A stretch of 36,838 nucleotides of DNA from an uncultured Eubacteriales bacterium (GTDB taxonomy: Bacteria > Bacillota > Clostridia > Oscillospirales > Oscillospiraceae), in assembly GCA_900546485.1 (NCBI GenBank), contig URDK01000020.1:1-36838 (forward strand). The letters are read 5' to 3'. Position numbers and translations under genes: made by a program. Numbering within the stretch: the stretch's first letter is position 1; each line of letters starts with the position of its first letter. Shown here piece by piece: positions 7,486 through 16,221 of this stretch. A model generated the notes under the pieces. It had not been told where the DNA came from. It made no database searches and saw only the letters and a list, made by a program, of their open reading frames with translations.

Positions 7486-8796
7486 ATGGACTCTTTGAAT
7501 TCCGTGTGGCAGAGCATCCTCGCAGAGATCTCCAAGAACATCACGTCCACGGCCTACAACACCTGGTTTGCGGACTGCTCTCCGGTCGAGCTGGGGGAGA
7601 CGAGCCTGATACTTCAGACCACATCCGACTTCAAACGAAGCGTTATAACGAGCCGCTTCGGCGAGGTCATACGCGCCGCGCTGCGGGAGATATTCTCCTG
7701 TGACATGGATCTTGTAGTGCTCACCACCGAGGAGCTGGAGATGCAGAACCAGCGCCGGCACATGACGGAGATACCGCCCGAGATGGACGGCTACACCTTC
7801 GACCGCTTCGTCGTGGGCCCGTCGAACAAATTCGCGCACGCCGCGGCGATAGCCGTCGCGGAAAACCCGGGCAAATCCTACAACCCCCTCTTTATATACG
7901 GCAACTCCGGCCTTGGCAAAACGCACCTGCTGCTCGCCATAGGCCAGCGCATACACGACCACAATCCTGAAAGCCGCATCGTCTACGTCAGCGGCGACGA
8001 CTTCACAAACGAGATGGTCCACTCCATCCGCAATGGCATGATGGACGAGTTCCGCAACAAGTACCGCCTCGTGGACCTGCTGCTGGTGGACGATATCCAG
8101 TTCATCGCCGGAAAGCAGAGCACGCAGGAGGAATTTTTCAACACTTTCAACAACCTTTACAACGACGGCCACCAGATAGTCATCACCGCCGACCGGCCGC
8201 CGATGGAAATGAGTCTGCTGGATGACCGTCTGCGCACCCGCTTTGAGGGAGGTCTGATGGCCGACGTGCAGCCGCCCGACCTCGAGACCCGCACGGCCAT
8301 AATCCGCAACAAGGCCGCACAGCTCGGCATGAGCCTGCCCGACGAGGTCGTGACTTACATCGCCGAGAACATCACCTCCAACGTTCGCCAAATCGAGGGC
8401 GTGGTCAAACGCCTGACCGCCTACCGCGAGATAATGGACGACAGCATCACGATAGCCTCCGTAAAGCGCGCCATCAAGGACGTCATCCGCGTAGGCGCCT
8501 ACATACCCACGCCGGAGGTCATCATCGAGGAGACCGCGCGCTACTACTCCATCACAGCGGCCGACATACGCGGCCAGCGCCGCTCCAAAAATCTCGCCAA
8601 GGCCCGGCAAGTGTCCATGTACCTCATGCGCAACCTCACGAACCTCTCGCTCGTGGACATAGGCAGCCAGTACGAGGGCCGCAACCACTCCACCGTGCTG
8701 ACCTCCATCCGCAAGGTCGAGGACCTCATAAAGACCGATCCGGAGATCTCCGCCACCATTCGCGACATCTCCTCAAACATCAACTCGCGCTCCTGA
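7486..8796 (+). CDS. dnaA: Chromosomal replication initiator DnaA
   Basis: A 436-residue AAA+ initiator that binds origin DnaA boxes and melts the origin. Domain I is about residues 1-82 and a very short domain II about 83-101. Domain III has Walker A GNSGLGKT at 139-146 and Walker B LLLVDDIQF. Domain IV is a C-terminal helix-turn-helix. The signature that is usually GRDHTTVLHA reads GRNHSTVLTS (398-407), so the residues equivalent to E. coli D433, T435 and H439 are Asn400, Ser402 and Thr406, while His401 and Thr403 are kept. The ATG at 7486 follows GGGGGA. The gene is divergent from mfd and followed by the proposed origin. Confidence 0.98.
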   Translation: MDSLNSVWQSILAEISKNITSTAYNTWFADCSPVELGETSLILQTTSDFKRSVITSRFGEVIRAALREIFSCDMDLVVLTTEELEMQNQRRHMTEIPPEMDGYTFDRFVVGPSNKFAHAAAIAVAENPGKSYNPLFIYGNSGLGKTHLLLAIGQRIHDHNPESRIVYVSGDDFTNEMVHSIRNGMMDEFRNKYRLVDLLLVDDIQFIAGKQSTQEEFFNTFNNLYNDGHQIVITADRPPMEMSLLDDRLRTRFEGGLMADVQPPDLETRTAIIRNKAAQLGMSLPDEVVTYIAENITSNVRQIEGVVKRLTAYREIMDDSITIASVKRAIKDVIRVGAYIPTPEVIIEETARYYSITAADIRGQRRSKNLAKARQVSMYLMRNLTNLSLVDIGSQYEGRNHSTVLTSIRKVEDLIKTDPEISATIRDISSNINSRS

Positions 8797-9047
8797 GTTT
8801 TATACATTCCCTCGTTCAAAAGCTGTTAACTTCATGTTCAAAACTGTCTGTAAAATTTTTTACCTTTTATTACCTGTTTGCTTCGGTTCAAAACCAACAT
8901 CAGCCCTGTTGAAAACTTTTCTCGATTTTTCAAGGGCTCCGGGCAGTTTTCAACATTTGAACACGCCTAATACTACGTCTACTAAAAATTATCCTATCTA
9001 TTTATCCTAGGGCAAAAAAACGCGCCCGCTCAGCTAAGGAGGACAAC
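8797..9047. other. Proposed chromosomal origin (oriC), dnaA-dnaN gap
   Basis: A 251-base non-coding, AT-rich gap between dnaA and dnaN. Nonamers of the form TGTTSAAAA recur: 8813-8821 (one mismatch), 8835-8843, 8885-8893 (one mismatch) and 8907-8915; 8947-8955 and 8955-8963 are inverted and share one base. They resemble the canonical TTATCCACA box read as TTTTSAACA. After the inverted pair come CGCC and then a run of triplets CTA ATA CTA CGT CTA CTA (8967-8984) like the DnaA-trio element of Bacillus subtilis, then AAAAATT and two TTATCCTA copies 13 bases apart (8989, 9002). No perfect TTATCCACA was seen. The dnaN Shine-Dalgarno AAGGAGG is at 9036-9042. Confidence 0.75.
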
Positions 9048-10160
9048 ATGAAATTTTCCTGTGAAAAACACCTTTTGCAGACTGCCGTAGCCGCGGCTTC
9101 GCGCGCCGCATCGGCCAAGAGCCCCATCTCTGCACTTGAGGGCCTGCTCATAGAAGCCGGGGCCGGGGTCAGAGTCACCGGCTACGACCTCAAAAAGGGT
9201 ATCTATATGAACATCGAAGCCGACGTTGCACAGACCGGTTCCGCCGTTCTGATGACGGCCAAGCTGTTTTCAGAGATGATGCGCCTGCTGCCGGACGGCA
9301 TAGTCACCGTCGAGGTCGGCGACGACAGCCGCGCGAGCGTAAAATGCGGCCAGAGTGAGTACAGCTTCATGGCCCTGCCCGCGGCAGACTATCCCGAACT
9401 GCCCGAAGTCGACGTCAGCGAAGCTATCCGTATCCCTCAGAAGGTGCTTCGCAGCATGATAGACGAGAGCATATTCGCCGTCTCCACAAACGAGAGCCGC
9501 CCGGTATACATGGGCAGCCTCTTTGAACTCGAGGGCAGCCGCCTCACGATGGTCTCCGTCGACGGCTATCGTCTGGCCATACGCCGCGAAGATGTCCAGG
9601 GCGGAACGGACGGCATGCGTTTCATAATCCCCGGCTCCGCGCTGCTGGATGTTGAAAGACTGTGCGGCGATTCCGAGGAGGAGGTCCTCCTAAACGTCGG
9701 CACGAAGCACACCTCCTTCACCATAGGCGGCACGGTGGTCATTTCCCGAAAGCTGGAGGGCGACTTCCTCAACTACAAGAAGTCCCTGCCTGAAAACTTC
9801 CGTTATGTGGTAAAAGCCCTGCGCGAGGACCTGCTTGGCGCGACGGATCGTGTTTCCCTGGTCGTGGACGAAAAGATGAAGAGCCCTGTCCGCCTGGTGT
9901 TCGGTGACCAGAGGATAGACTTCTTCTGCAACACTCCGCTCGGCAAGGCCGGCGACGTCTGCCCCTGCGAGGGTGAGGGCGGAGACACCGAGATAGGCTT
10001 CAACGACCGCTATCTCCGCGATGCCCTGCGCGCCGCGCCGGTGAAGGACATCGAAGTCTGCATCAACACCGGCTCCTCCCCCTGCGTCATCCGCGCCGCG
10101 GACGGGAGCGACGGCTTCACCTACATGATACTGCCTGTCCGCCTGAAGGCCGGGGAGTGA
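9048..10160 (+). CDS. dnaN: DNA polymerase III beta subunit (sliding clamp)
   Basis: A 370-residue sliding clamp. It forms a dimeric ring around DNA and tethers the replicative polymerase and repair factors. The three repeated clamp folds are evident: N-terminal MKFSCEKHLLQTAV, a middle domain with SVDGYRLAIR, and a C-terminal domain ending FTYMILPVRL, the usual conserved clamp tail. The length is typical. The start is fixed by AAGGAGG six bases upstream. It is the first gene of the plus-strand run to gyrA, and its stop lies 2 bases before the S4 gene start. Hand count of its 20 Ile codons: ATA 10, ATC 9, ATT 1. Confidence 0.98.
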   Translation: MKFSCEKHLLQTAVAAASRAASAKSPISALEGLLIEAGAGVRVTGYDLKKGIYMNIEADVAQTGSAVLMTAKLFSEMMRLLPDGIVTVEVGDDSRASVKCGQSEYSFMALPAADYPELPEVDVSEAIRIPQKVLRSMIDESIFAVSTNESRPVYMGSLFELEGSRLTMVSVDGYRLAIRREDVQGGTDGMRFIIPGSALLDVERLCGDSEEEVLLNVGTKHTSFTIGGTVVISRKLEGDFLNYKKSLPENFRYVVKALREDLLGATDRVSLVVDEKMKSPVRLVFGDQRIDFFCNTPLGKAGDVCPCEGEGGDTEIGFNDRYLRDALRAAPVKDIEVCINTGSSPCVIRAADGSDGFTYMILPVRLKAGE

Positions 10161-10162
10161 AC

Positions 10163-10375
10163 ATGGAAAAAATAGAGATAACTACCGAGTTCATCAAACT
10201 CGACTCCCTGCTGAAATTTTCCGGCCTCTGTGAGACCGGGGGAGAGGCCAAGCTCTGCGTAGAGGACGGGCTCGTCAAGGTAAACGGCGAGGTCTGCCTC
10301 CAGCGCGGACGTAAAATACGCCCCGGCGACACCGTGGAGCTCGACGGCGAGGCCATTGAGGTGGCCTCCGTATGA
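10163..10375 (+). CDS. S4-domain RNA-binding protein (YaaA/RlbA type)
   Basis: A 70-residue protein made almost wholly of one S4 RNA-binding fold (LDSLLKFSGLCETGGEAK, then VNGEVCLQRGRKIRPGD). The family is nearly always placed between dnaN and recF in Firmicutes and has been linked to ribosome assembly; its exact role is unsettled. ATG at 10163 is preferred over the GTG at 10157, since GGGGAG lies five bases upstream. The stop overlaps the recF start by four bases (ATGA), suggesting translational coupling. Confidence 0.92.
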   Translation: MEKIEITTEFIKLDSLLKFSGLCETGGEAKLCVEDGLVKVNGEVCLQRGRKIRPGDTVELDGEAIEVASV

Positions 10376-11472
10376 AGGTCAGCCGCATAGCCCTCTCCGG
10401 TTTCCGCAACTACGAGTGGGAGAGCTTCACCTTCGACCCCGGCACCAACGTTATCCGCGGCAAAAACGGGCAGGGCAAGACGAACCTGCTCGAGGCCGTA
10501 TTCATGCTGACGGGCGGAAAGAGCTTCCGAACCCGCTTTGACCGCGAGATAGTCGGCTTCGGCTTCTCCTCAGCGGAGATACTGGCCGACGTTGAGGCAG
10601 CGGGCAGGGAGCAGACCGTGAAAATAACGCTCGCGCCCGGACAGAGAAAGCAGATACTCGTGAATTCCGTCAAGAAGAACGCCTCGGAGCTCGCGGGGAC
10701 CATGACTGCGGTACTGTTTTCGCCGGACGATCTCGCTCTGGTGCGCGAGGGTGCGGCGGTGCGGCGAAGGCTGATGGACACGGCAATAAGCCAGCTGCGG
10801 CCGGGATATGCCGCGGCGCTCTCGGATTTCAACCGCCTCTACGAGCAAAAGAGCGCCATACTGCGCGACTGGCACGAAAAGCCCAGTCTGCTGGACACTC
10901 TGGACGACTTTTCGGAGCGGCTCTGCCGCCTCTCTGCCAGGCTCACGCGCTACCGGGCGGCCTTTTCCCAGCGTCTCGCCGAGGCGGCGGCGCCGATAAA
11001 CCGGGACTTCTCCGGCGGAGCGGACGAGCTCACGATGAGCTACAAGCCCGTTTCAAGCGTGGAAAATCCCTTTGCCTCGGAGCGGGACATCTATTACGCC
11101 ATCTGCGACCACCAGGAGAAGCACCGCGAGGCGGAGCTCGCCTCCGGACAGTGCCTCACAGGCGCGCACAAGGATGACCTCGAGCTCATGATAAACGGCA
11201 AAAGCGCCCGGAGCTTCGCATCCCAGGGCCAGGCGAGGACGGCAGCCCTCTCCGTAAAGCTTGCGGAGCGGGAGATATTCCTTGCGGAAACGGGCGAATA
11301 CCCCGTGCTGCTGCTCGACGACGTGCTCTCGGAGCTGGACGCGGAGCGGCAGGAGTTCGTTTTGAACCGCATAGGCGGCGGACAGACGCTCATCACCTGC
11401 TGCGAGGATGACGGCGTCGCAAAGCGGACGGGCGGCCGGGTGATGACCATCTCCGGCGGGAGGCTCGTATGA
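10372..11472 (+). CDS. recF: DNA replication and repair protein RecF
   Basis: A 366-residue SMC-like ATPase that loads RecA at gaps together with RecO and RecR. The opening MKVSRIALSGFRNY is classic. Walker A GKNGQGKT is at residues 30-37, the ABC-type signature SQGQARTAALSVKLAE comes late, and Walker B is LLLDDVLSELD. Length and order are normal. The gene overlaps both neighbours by four bases, so it belongs to a coupled operon with dnaN, the S4 gene and remB. Confidence 0.97.
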   Translation: MKVSRIALSGFRNYEWESFTFDPGTNVIRGKNGQGKTNLLEAVFMLTGGKSFRTRFDREIVGFGFSSAEILADVEAAGREQTVKITLAPGQRKQILVNSVKKNASELAGTMTAVLFSPDDLALVREGAAVRRRLMDTAISQLRPGYAAALSDFNRLYEQKSAILRDWHEKPSLLDTLDDFSERLCRLSARLTRYRAAFSQRLAEAAAPINRDFSGGADELTMSYKPVSSVENPFASERDIYYAICDHQEKHREAELASGQCLTGAHKDDLELMINGKSARSFASQGQARTAALSVKLAEREIFLAETGEYPVLLLDDVLSELDAERQEFVLNRIGGGQTLITCCEDDGVAKRTGGRVMTISGGRLV

Positions 11473-11711
11473 TATACCTCAATCTCGGCGGCGGCAGCGT
11501 CGTGAGACGCAGCAGCATCGTCGCCATATGCGATATCGACAACACCACTTGCTCCCGCGCCACGCGGGACATGCTCGCCGCCGCGGAAAAGGCGGGCGAG
11601 GTCATAAACGCCGCGGAGGACCTGCCGCGCTCCTTCGTGCTCTGCGAGGAGGACGGAGAGCGCCGGGTCTGGCTCTCATCGCTGTCCTCGGCGGCACTAT
11701 CCAGAAGATAA
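11469..11711 (+). CDS. remB: RemB-like regulator (DUF370, YaaB)
   Basis: An 80-residue small DNA-binding protein of the RemA/RemB (DUF370) family, recognised by MIYLNLGGGSVV at the start and the VAICDID segment. In Bacillus subtilis RemB, together with RemA, activates extracellular matrix genes. The conserved position between recF and gyrB supports the call. The ATG overlaps the recF stop by four bases. The C-terminal 25 residues are variable. Its target genes in this organism are unknown. Confidence 0.85.
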   Translation: MIYLNLGGGSVVRRSSIVAICDIDNTTCSRATRDMLAAAEKAGEVINAAEDLPRSFVLCEEDGERRVWLSSLSSAALSRR

Positions 11712-11722
11712 GGGGAAGCTAT

Positions 11723-13654
11723 ATGTCCGACATAAGCGAAAAGATCACTCAGGAATACGACGCAAGCCAAATCCAGGTGCTCGAGGGCCTTGAGGCCGTC
11801 AGGCTCAGGCCCGGCATGTATATAGGCTCGACCTCGTCCTCCGGTCTGCACCACCTCGTTTACGAGATCGTGGATAACGCCATCGACGAGTCGCTGGCGG
11901 GCTACTGCAACAGCATCGAGGTCGTCATAGAGCCGGGGGACGTCATCTGCGTCACGGATAACGGCCGAGGCATACCCGTCGATATACAGGAGCAGACGGG
12001 CAAGCCCGCGCTCGAGGTCGTGTACACCGTTCTGCACGCCGGCGGCAAGTTCGGCGGCGGGGGTTACAAGGTCTCCGGCGGATTGCACGGCGTCGGCGCT
12101 TCCGTCGTCAATGCGCTCTCCGACTGGCTGGAGGTCAGCGTCCACAAGAACGGCAAGATCTATCAGATGAAGTTCTCCCGCGGCGAGATAACGCAGAAGA
12201 TGACCATAGTAGGCGAGACCGACCACACCGGCACCGTGGTCCGCTTCCACCCGGACCCCGAGATGTTCGAGGACACGGTGTACGACTATGACACGCTCCA
12301 CACCCGCATGCGCGAGCAGGCCTTCCTCAACGCCGGACTGCGCATCAGCACCGAGGACAGGCGCGAGGGCAAGGAGCAGAAGGACGTCATGCACTACGCC
12401 GGCGGTATCCGCGAGTTTGTGAGCTTCATAAACCGCAACAAGACCCCGCTGCATGAGGACGTCATCTATATGTCCGGCTCGCGTGAGGACTCCGAGTGCG
12501 AGATAGCCCTTCAGTATAACGACGGCTATAACGAGATCCTCGTCTCCTTTGCCAACAACATCCACACGCCCGAAGGCGGCATGCACGAGACTGGCTTCAA
12601 GGCCGCGCTGACCCGCGTGCTCAACGCCTACGGCCGCAAGACGAATATCCTCAAGGAGGGCGAGAGCGTCTCCGGCGATGACTGCCGCGAGGGCCTGACC
12701 GCCATCATTTCCGTCAAGCTCACGAATCCGCAGTTCGAGGGCCAGACCAAGGCCAAGCTCGGCAACTCCGACATGCGCACGCTGGTCGACAGCGTGGTGT
12801 CCGACAAGCTCGAGCAGTTCCTCGAGGAGAACCCCACGGTGGGCCGCACCATACTCGACAAGGCGCTCACCGCCTCCAAAGCCCGCGAAGCCGCGAGAAA
12901 GGCGCGCGAGAACGTCCGCCGCAAGAACGCCCTCGAGGGTTCCACCCTCCCCGGCAAGCTGCGCGACTGCAACGAGCGCGACCCAGCCCTCACCGAGCTC
13001 TACATCGTCGAGGGCGATTCCGCAGGCGGCTCCGCCACCAGCGGGCGCGACAGCCGCTTCCAGGCCATACTCCCGCTTTGGGGCAAGATGCTCAACGTCG
13101 AGAAGGTCCGCGAGGAAAAGGTATACGGCAACGACAAGCTCAACCCCGTCATAACCGCCCTCGGCGCCGGACTCGGCGAGGACTTCGACATTGCAAAGCT
13201 GCGTTACCACAAGATAATCATCATGGCCGATGCCGACGTCGACGGCAGCCACATCAGAACGCTGCTGCTGACCTTCTTCTTCCGCTATATGCGCCCGCTC
13301 ATCGAGCACGGCTACGTCTATGCCGCTGTGCCTCCGCTCTATAAGCTGACCAGAGGCAAGACTACGCGCGTGGCCTACGACGACCGCGAGCGCGACCGGA
13401 TAAGCGCCGAGCTGCGCGGCGACAACCCCAACGCAAAGGTTGAGATAAGCCGCTTCAAGGGCCTCGGCGAGATGGACGCCCACGAGCTCTGGGAGACCAC
13501 CATGGACCCCGAGCGCCGCACTCTCAAGCGCATAGAGCTCGACGACGCCGTCAAGGCCGACGAGATATTCACCATCCTCATGGGCGAGAAGGTCGAGCCC
13601 AGAAAGGAATTCATCGAGAAGAACGCGCAGTACGTCGTGAACCTCGATATCTGA
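11723..13654 (+). CDS. gyrB: DNA gyrase subunit B
   Basis: A 643-residue ATPase subunit of gyrase. The GHKL ATPase domain has EIVDNAIDE and DNGRGIPVD, followed by a transducer and a TOPRIM domain with EGDSAGG (about residue 430) and ADADVDGSHIR, and a tail ending in RKEFIEKNA. Two places differ from common sequences: SATSGRDS replaces the usual SAKQGRDR, and LPLWGKML has Trp where E. coli has Lys447 and Bacillus has Arg, a position linked to quinolone response. The start ATG at 11723 has AGGGGAAG upstream, 11 bases after remB. Overlapping readings that begin earlier (11528) only fuse a shadow of remB. Confidence 0.97.
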   Translation: MSDISEKITQEYDASQIQVLEGLEAVRLRPGMYIGSTSSSGLHHLVYEIVDNAIDESLAGYCNSIEVVIEPGDVICVTDNGRGIPVDIQEQTGKPALEVVYTVLHAGGKFGGGGYKVSGGLHGVGASVVNALSDWLEVSVHKNGKIYQMKFSRGEITQKMTIVGETDHTGTVVRFHPDPEMFEDTVYDYDTLHTRMREQAFLNAGLRISTEDRREGKEQKDVMHYAGGIREFVSFINRNKTPLHEDVIYMSGSREDSECEIALQYNDGYNEILVSFANNIHTPEGGMHETGFKAALTRVLNAYGRKTNILKEGESVSGDDCREGLTAIISVKLTNPQFEGQTKAKLGNSDMRTLVDSVVSDKLEQFLEENPTVGRTILDKALTASKAREAARKARENVRRKNALEGSTLPGKLRDCNERDPALTELYIVEGDSAGGSATSGRDSRFQAILPLWGKMLNVEKVREEKVYGNDKLNPVITALGAGLGEDFDIAKLRYHKIIIMADADVDGSHIRTLLLTFFFRYMRPLIEHGYVYAAVPPLYKLTRGKTTRVAYDDRERDRISAELRGDNPNAKVEISRFKGLGEMDAHELWETTMDPERRTLKRIELDDAVKADEIFTILMGEKVEPRKEFIEKNAQYVVNLDI

Positions 13655-13687
13655 CAAGACAAATACTACACCTAAGGTGGTAACACA

Positions 13688-16219
13688 ATGGCAAAGGATT
13701 ATAAGCCAGAAGATATAATGTTCCCCGACCAGAAGATCGTTTCGAGCGAGATAGTGAACGAGATGAAGACCAGCTATATCGATTACGCGATGAGCGTCAT
13801 CGTCGGCCGCGCCCTGCCTGACGTGCGCGATGGTCTCAAGCCCGTTCACAGGCGCATCCTCTACACGATGTACGAGGGCGGATTGACCTCCGACAAGGCC
13901 TTCAAGAAGTGCGCCACCGCCGTCGGCGACGTGCTCGGTCACTATCACCCCCACGGCGACTCCTCCGTTTACGACGCTCTGGTACGTCTTGCGCAGGACT
14001 TCTCCATGCGCTATCCGCTCATAGACGGTCACGGCAACTTCGGCTCCGTGGACGGCGACCCCCCGGCGGCCTACCGTTACACCGAGGCCCGCATGGCCAA
14101 GATCTCCGACGAGATGCTCCGCGACATCGACAAGGAGACCGTGGACTGGGACCCCAACTTCGACGAAAGCCGCAAGGAGCCCCGTGTGCTCCCATCGCGT
14201 TTCCCGAATCTCCTGGTCAACGGCTCGAGCGGCATCGCCGTCGGCATGGCGACGAATATCCCGCCTCATAACCTCACCGAGGTCATCAACGCCTGCATCT
14301 GTGTCCTCGATAACCCGGACGCGGGATTGCCCGACCTCATGGAGTATGTCAAGGGCCCTGACTTCCCGACAAAGGGCATCATTATGGGCCGCAGCGGTAT
14401 CCGCGCCGCCTACGCCACCGGACGCGGCAAGGTCATAGTCCGCGCCCGCACCGAGATAGAGGAGTACGGCCACGACCGCTACCGCATCATCGTCACAGAG
14501 CTGCCCTATCAGGTCAACAAGCGCCAGCTCATAGAGAACATCGCCGACCAGGTGCGCGACAAGCGCATCGAGGGCATCTCCGGACTGCGCGACGAGTCCG
14601 ACCGCAACGGCATGCGCATAGTCATCGAGATAAAGCGCGACGCCAATACCCAGGTCGTCCTCAACCGCCTCTTTGCCCAGACCCAGCTCCAGACCTCATT
14701 CTCCATCAACATGCTGGCCCTCGTGGACAATCAGAGCCAGCCGAGGATACTCTCTCTGCGCCACATCATCGACGAGTACCTCAAGTTCCAAGAGGAGATA
14801 ATCACCCGCCGCACGAAGTACGACCTCAAGAAGGCCAAGGAGCGCGAGCACCTGCTCGAAGGCCTGCTCATAGCCCAGGACAACATCGACGAGGTCATCC
14901 GCATCATCCGCCACAGCTATGACGACGCCAAGGAAAACCTGATGGCGCGCTTCGGCCTTGACGACGTGCAGGCCCAGGCCATACTCGACATGCGTCTCAA
15001 AGCCCTCCAGGGCCTCGACCGCGAGAAGCTCGAGCGCGAGTATGCCGAGCTCGAGGAGCGCATAGCCTACTACGAGGGCCTGCTTGCCGACCCCGAGAAG
15101 ATAAAGGGCGTCCTCAAGGACGAACTCGCCGCCATCCGCGACAAGTACGGCGACGAGCGCAAGACTGAGATCCAGGACGTCGAGGACGAGATAGACGTCG
15201 AGGACCTCATCGAGGAGGAGGAGTGCGTCTACACCCTCACCCACGGCGGATATATCAAGCGCATGGCAGCCTCCGAGTACCGCGCCCAGGGCCGCGGCGG
15301 CAAGGGCGTCCGCGCCATGACCACGCGCGAGGAGGACTATGTCGAGACTGTCTTCACCGCCTCGACCCACGATTACATCCTCTTCTTCACCAACTTTGGC
15401 CGGGTCTACCGCAAGAAGGGCTATCAGATACCCGAGGCCGGCCGCACTGCGCGCGGGACCAACATCGTGAACATCATCCCCGTCGAGCCGGGCGAGAAGG
15501 TCAGCGCCATGCTGCACGTGCGCGAGCTGGGCGACATGTATATATTCATGGTCACGAGAAACGGCACGGTCAAGCGCCTGCCGCTGGACGCCATAAAGAA
15601 CATCCGCAAGACCGGCATCCGCGCCCTTTCCATCGCCGAGGACGACGAGCTCATCACCGTTCGTCTCACCGACGGCAAGCAGAACATCCTCATCGCCACG
15701 CACGAGGGCTACGCCATCTGCTTTGACGAGAACGACGTGCGTCCCATGGGCCGCGAGGCCGCGGGCGTGCGCGGCATAAAGCTGCGCGAGGGCGACTATG
15801 TCGTCGGCGCGGGCCGCGCCGGCGGCGGTACGGAGCTGCTCTCCGTCACCGAGAACGGCTACGGCAAGCGCACCCCGCTCGACGAGTATCTCCGCGGCGC
15901 GGACGGCGAGCGCCAGCCCCAGAGCCGCGGCGGCATGGGCCTCAAGAACTACAACTGCACCGAAAAGACAGGCTACGTTGCGGACGTCAAGGTCGTCCAT
16001 GACGACGACGATCTGCTCATCGTCGCCGACGACGGCACCATCATCCGCACCGCTGCCTCCGGCGTCTCCATCCTCGGCCGCGCCACCCAGGGCGTGCGCA
16101 TCATGCGCCCGAACCCGGGCGCCAAGGTCATCTCCGTCGCGCGCACCGACCGCGAGGAGGAAGACGGCGCCGAAGCCGAAACTTCCGAGGTCCAGGAGAC
16201 CGGAGAGACTGACGAATAA
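13688..16219 (+). CDS. gyrA: DNA gyrase subunit A
   Basis: An 843-residue breakage-reunion subunit of gyrase. The winged-helix core carries catalytic Tyr131 in AYRYTEARM. In the quinolone-determining region HPHGDSSVYD, Ser92 and Asp96 (E. coli Ser83 and Asp87) are the sensitive-type residues. The C-terminal beta-pinwheel includes the GyrA box QGRGGKG, diagnostic of gyrase rather than topoisomerase IV. The tail after about residue 820 is acidic (REEEDGAEAETSEVQETG), as is common. It lies 33 bases after gyrB with AAGGTGG before the ATG, and two bases before rnhA. Confidence 0.98.
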   Translation: MAKDYKPEDIMFPDQKIVSSEIVNEMKTSYIDYAMSVIVGRALPDVRDGLKPVHRRILYTMYEGGLTSDKAFKKCATAVGDVLGHYHPHGDSSVYDALVRLAQDFSMRYPLIDGHGNFGSVDGDPPAAYRYTEARMAKISDEMLRDIDKETVDWDPNFDESRKEPRVLPSRFPNLLVNGSSGIAVGMATNIPPHNLTEVINACICVLDNPDAGLPDLMEYVKGPDFPTKGIIMGRSGIRAAYATGRGKVIVRARTEIEEYGHDRYRIIVTELPYQVNKRQLIENIADQVRDKRIEGISGLRDESDRNGMRIVIEIKRDANTQVVLNRLFAQTQLQTSFSINMLALVDNQSQPRILSLRHIIDEYLKFQEEIITRRTKYDLKKAKEREHLLEGLLIAQDNIDEVIRIIRHSYDDAKENLMARFGLDDVQAQAILDMRLKALQGLDREKLEREYAELEERIAYYEGLLADPEKIKGVLKDELAAIRDKYGDERKTEIQDVEDEIDVEDLIEEEECVYTLTHGGYIKRMAASEYRAQGRGGKGVRAMTTREEDYVETVFTASTHDYILFFTNFGRVYRKKGYQIPEAGRTARGTNIVNIIPVEPGEKVSAMLHVRELGDMYIFMVTRNGTVKRLPLDAIKNIRKTGIRALSIAEDDELITVRLTDGKQNILIATHEGYAICFDENDVRPMGREAAGVRGIKLREGDYVVGAGRAGGGTELLSVTENGYGKRTPLDEYLRGADGERQPQSRGGMGLKNYNCTEKTGYVADVKVVHDDDDLLIVADDGTIIRTAASGVSILGRATQGVRIMRPNPGAKVISVARTDREEEDGAEAETSEVQETGETDE

Positions 16220-16221
16220 TA

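Noticed and set aside
11393..14473. A 1026-codon open frame on the minus strand opposite gyrB and gyrA
   Set aside because: It mirrors the coding frame of gyrB/gyrA; no ribosome site, motifs or plausible fold.
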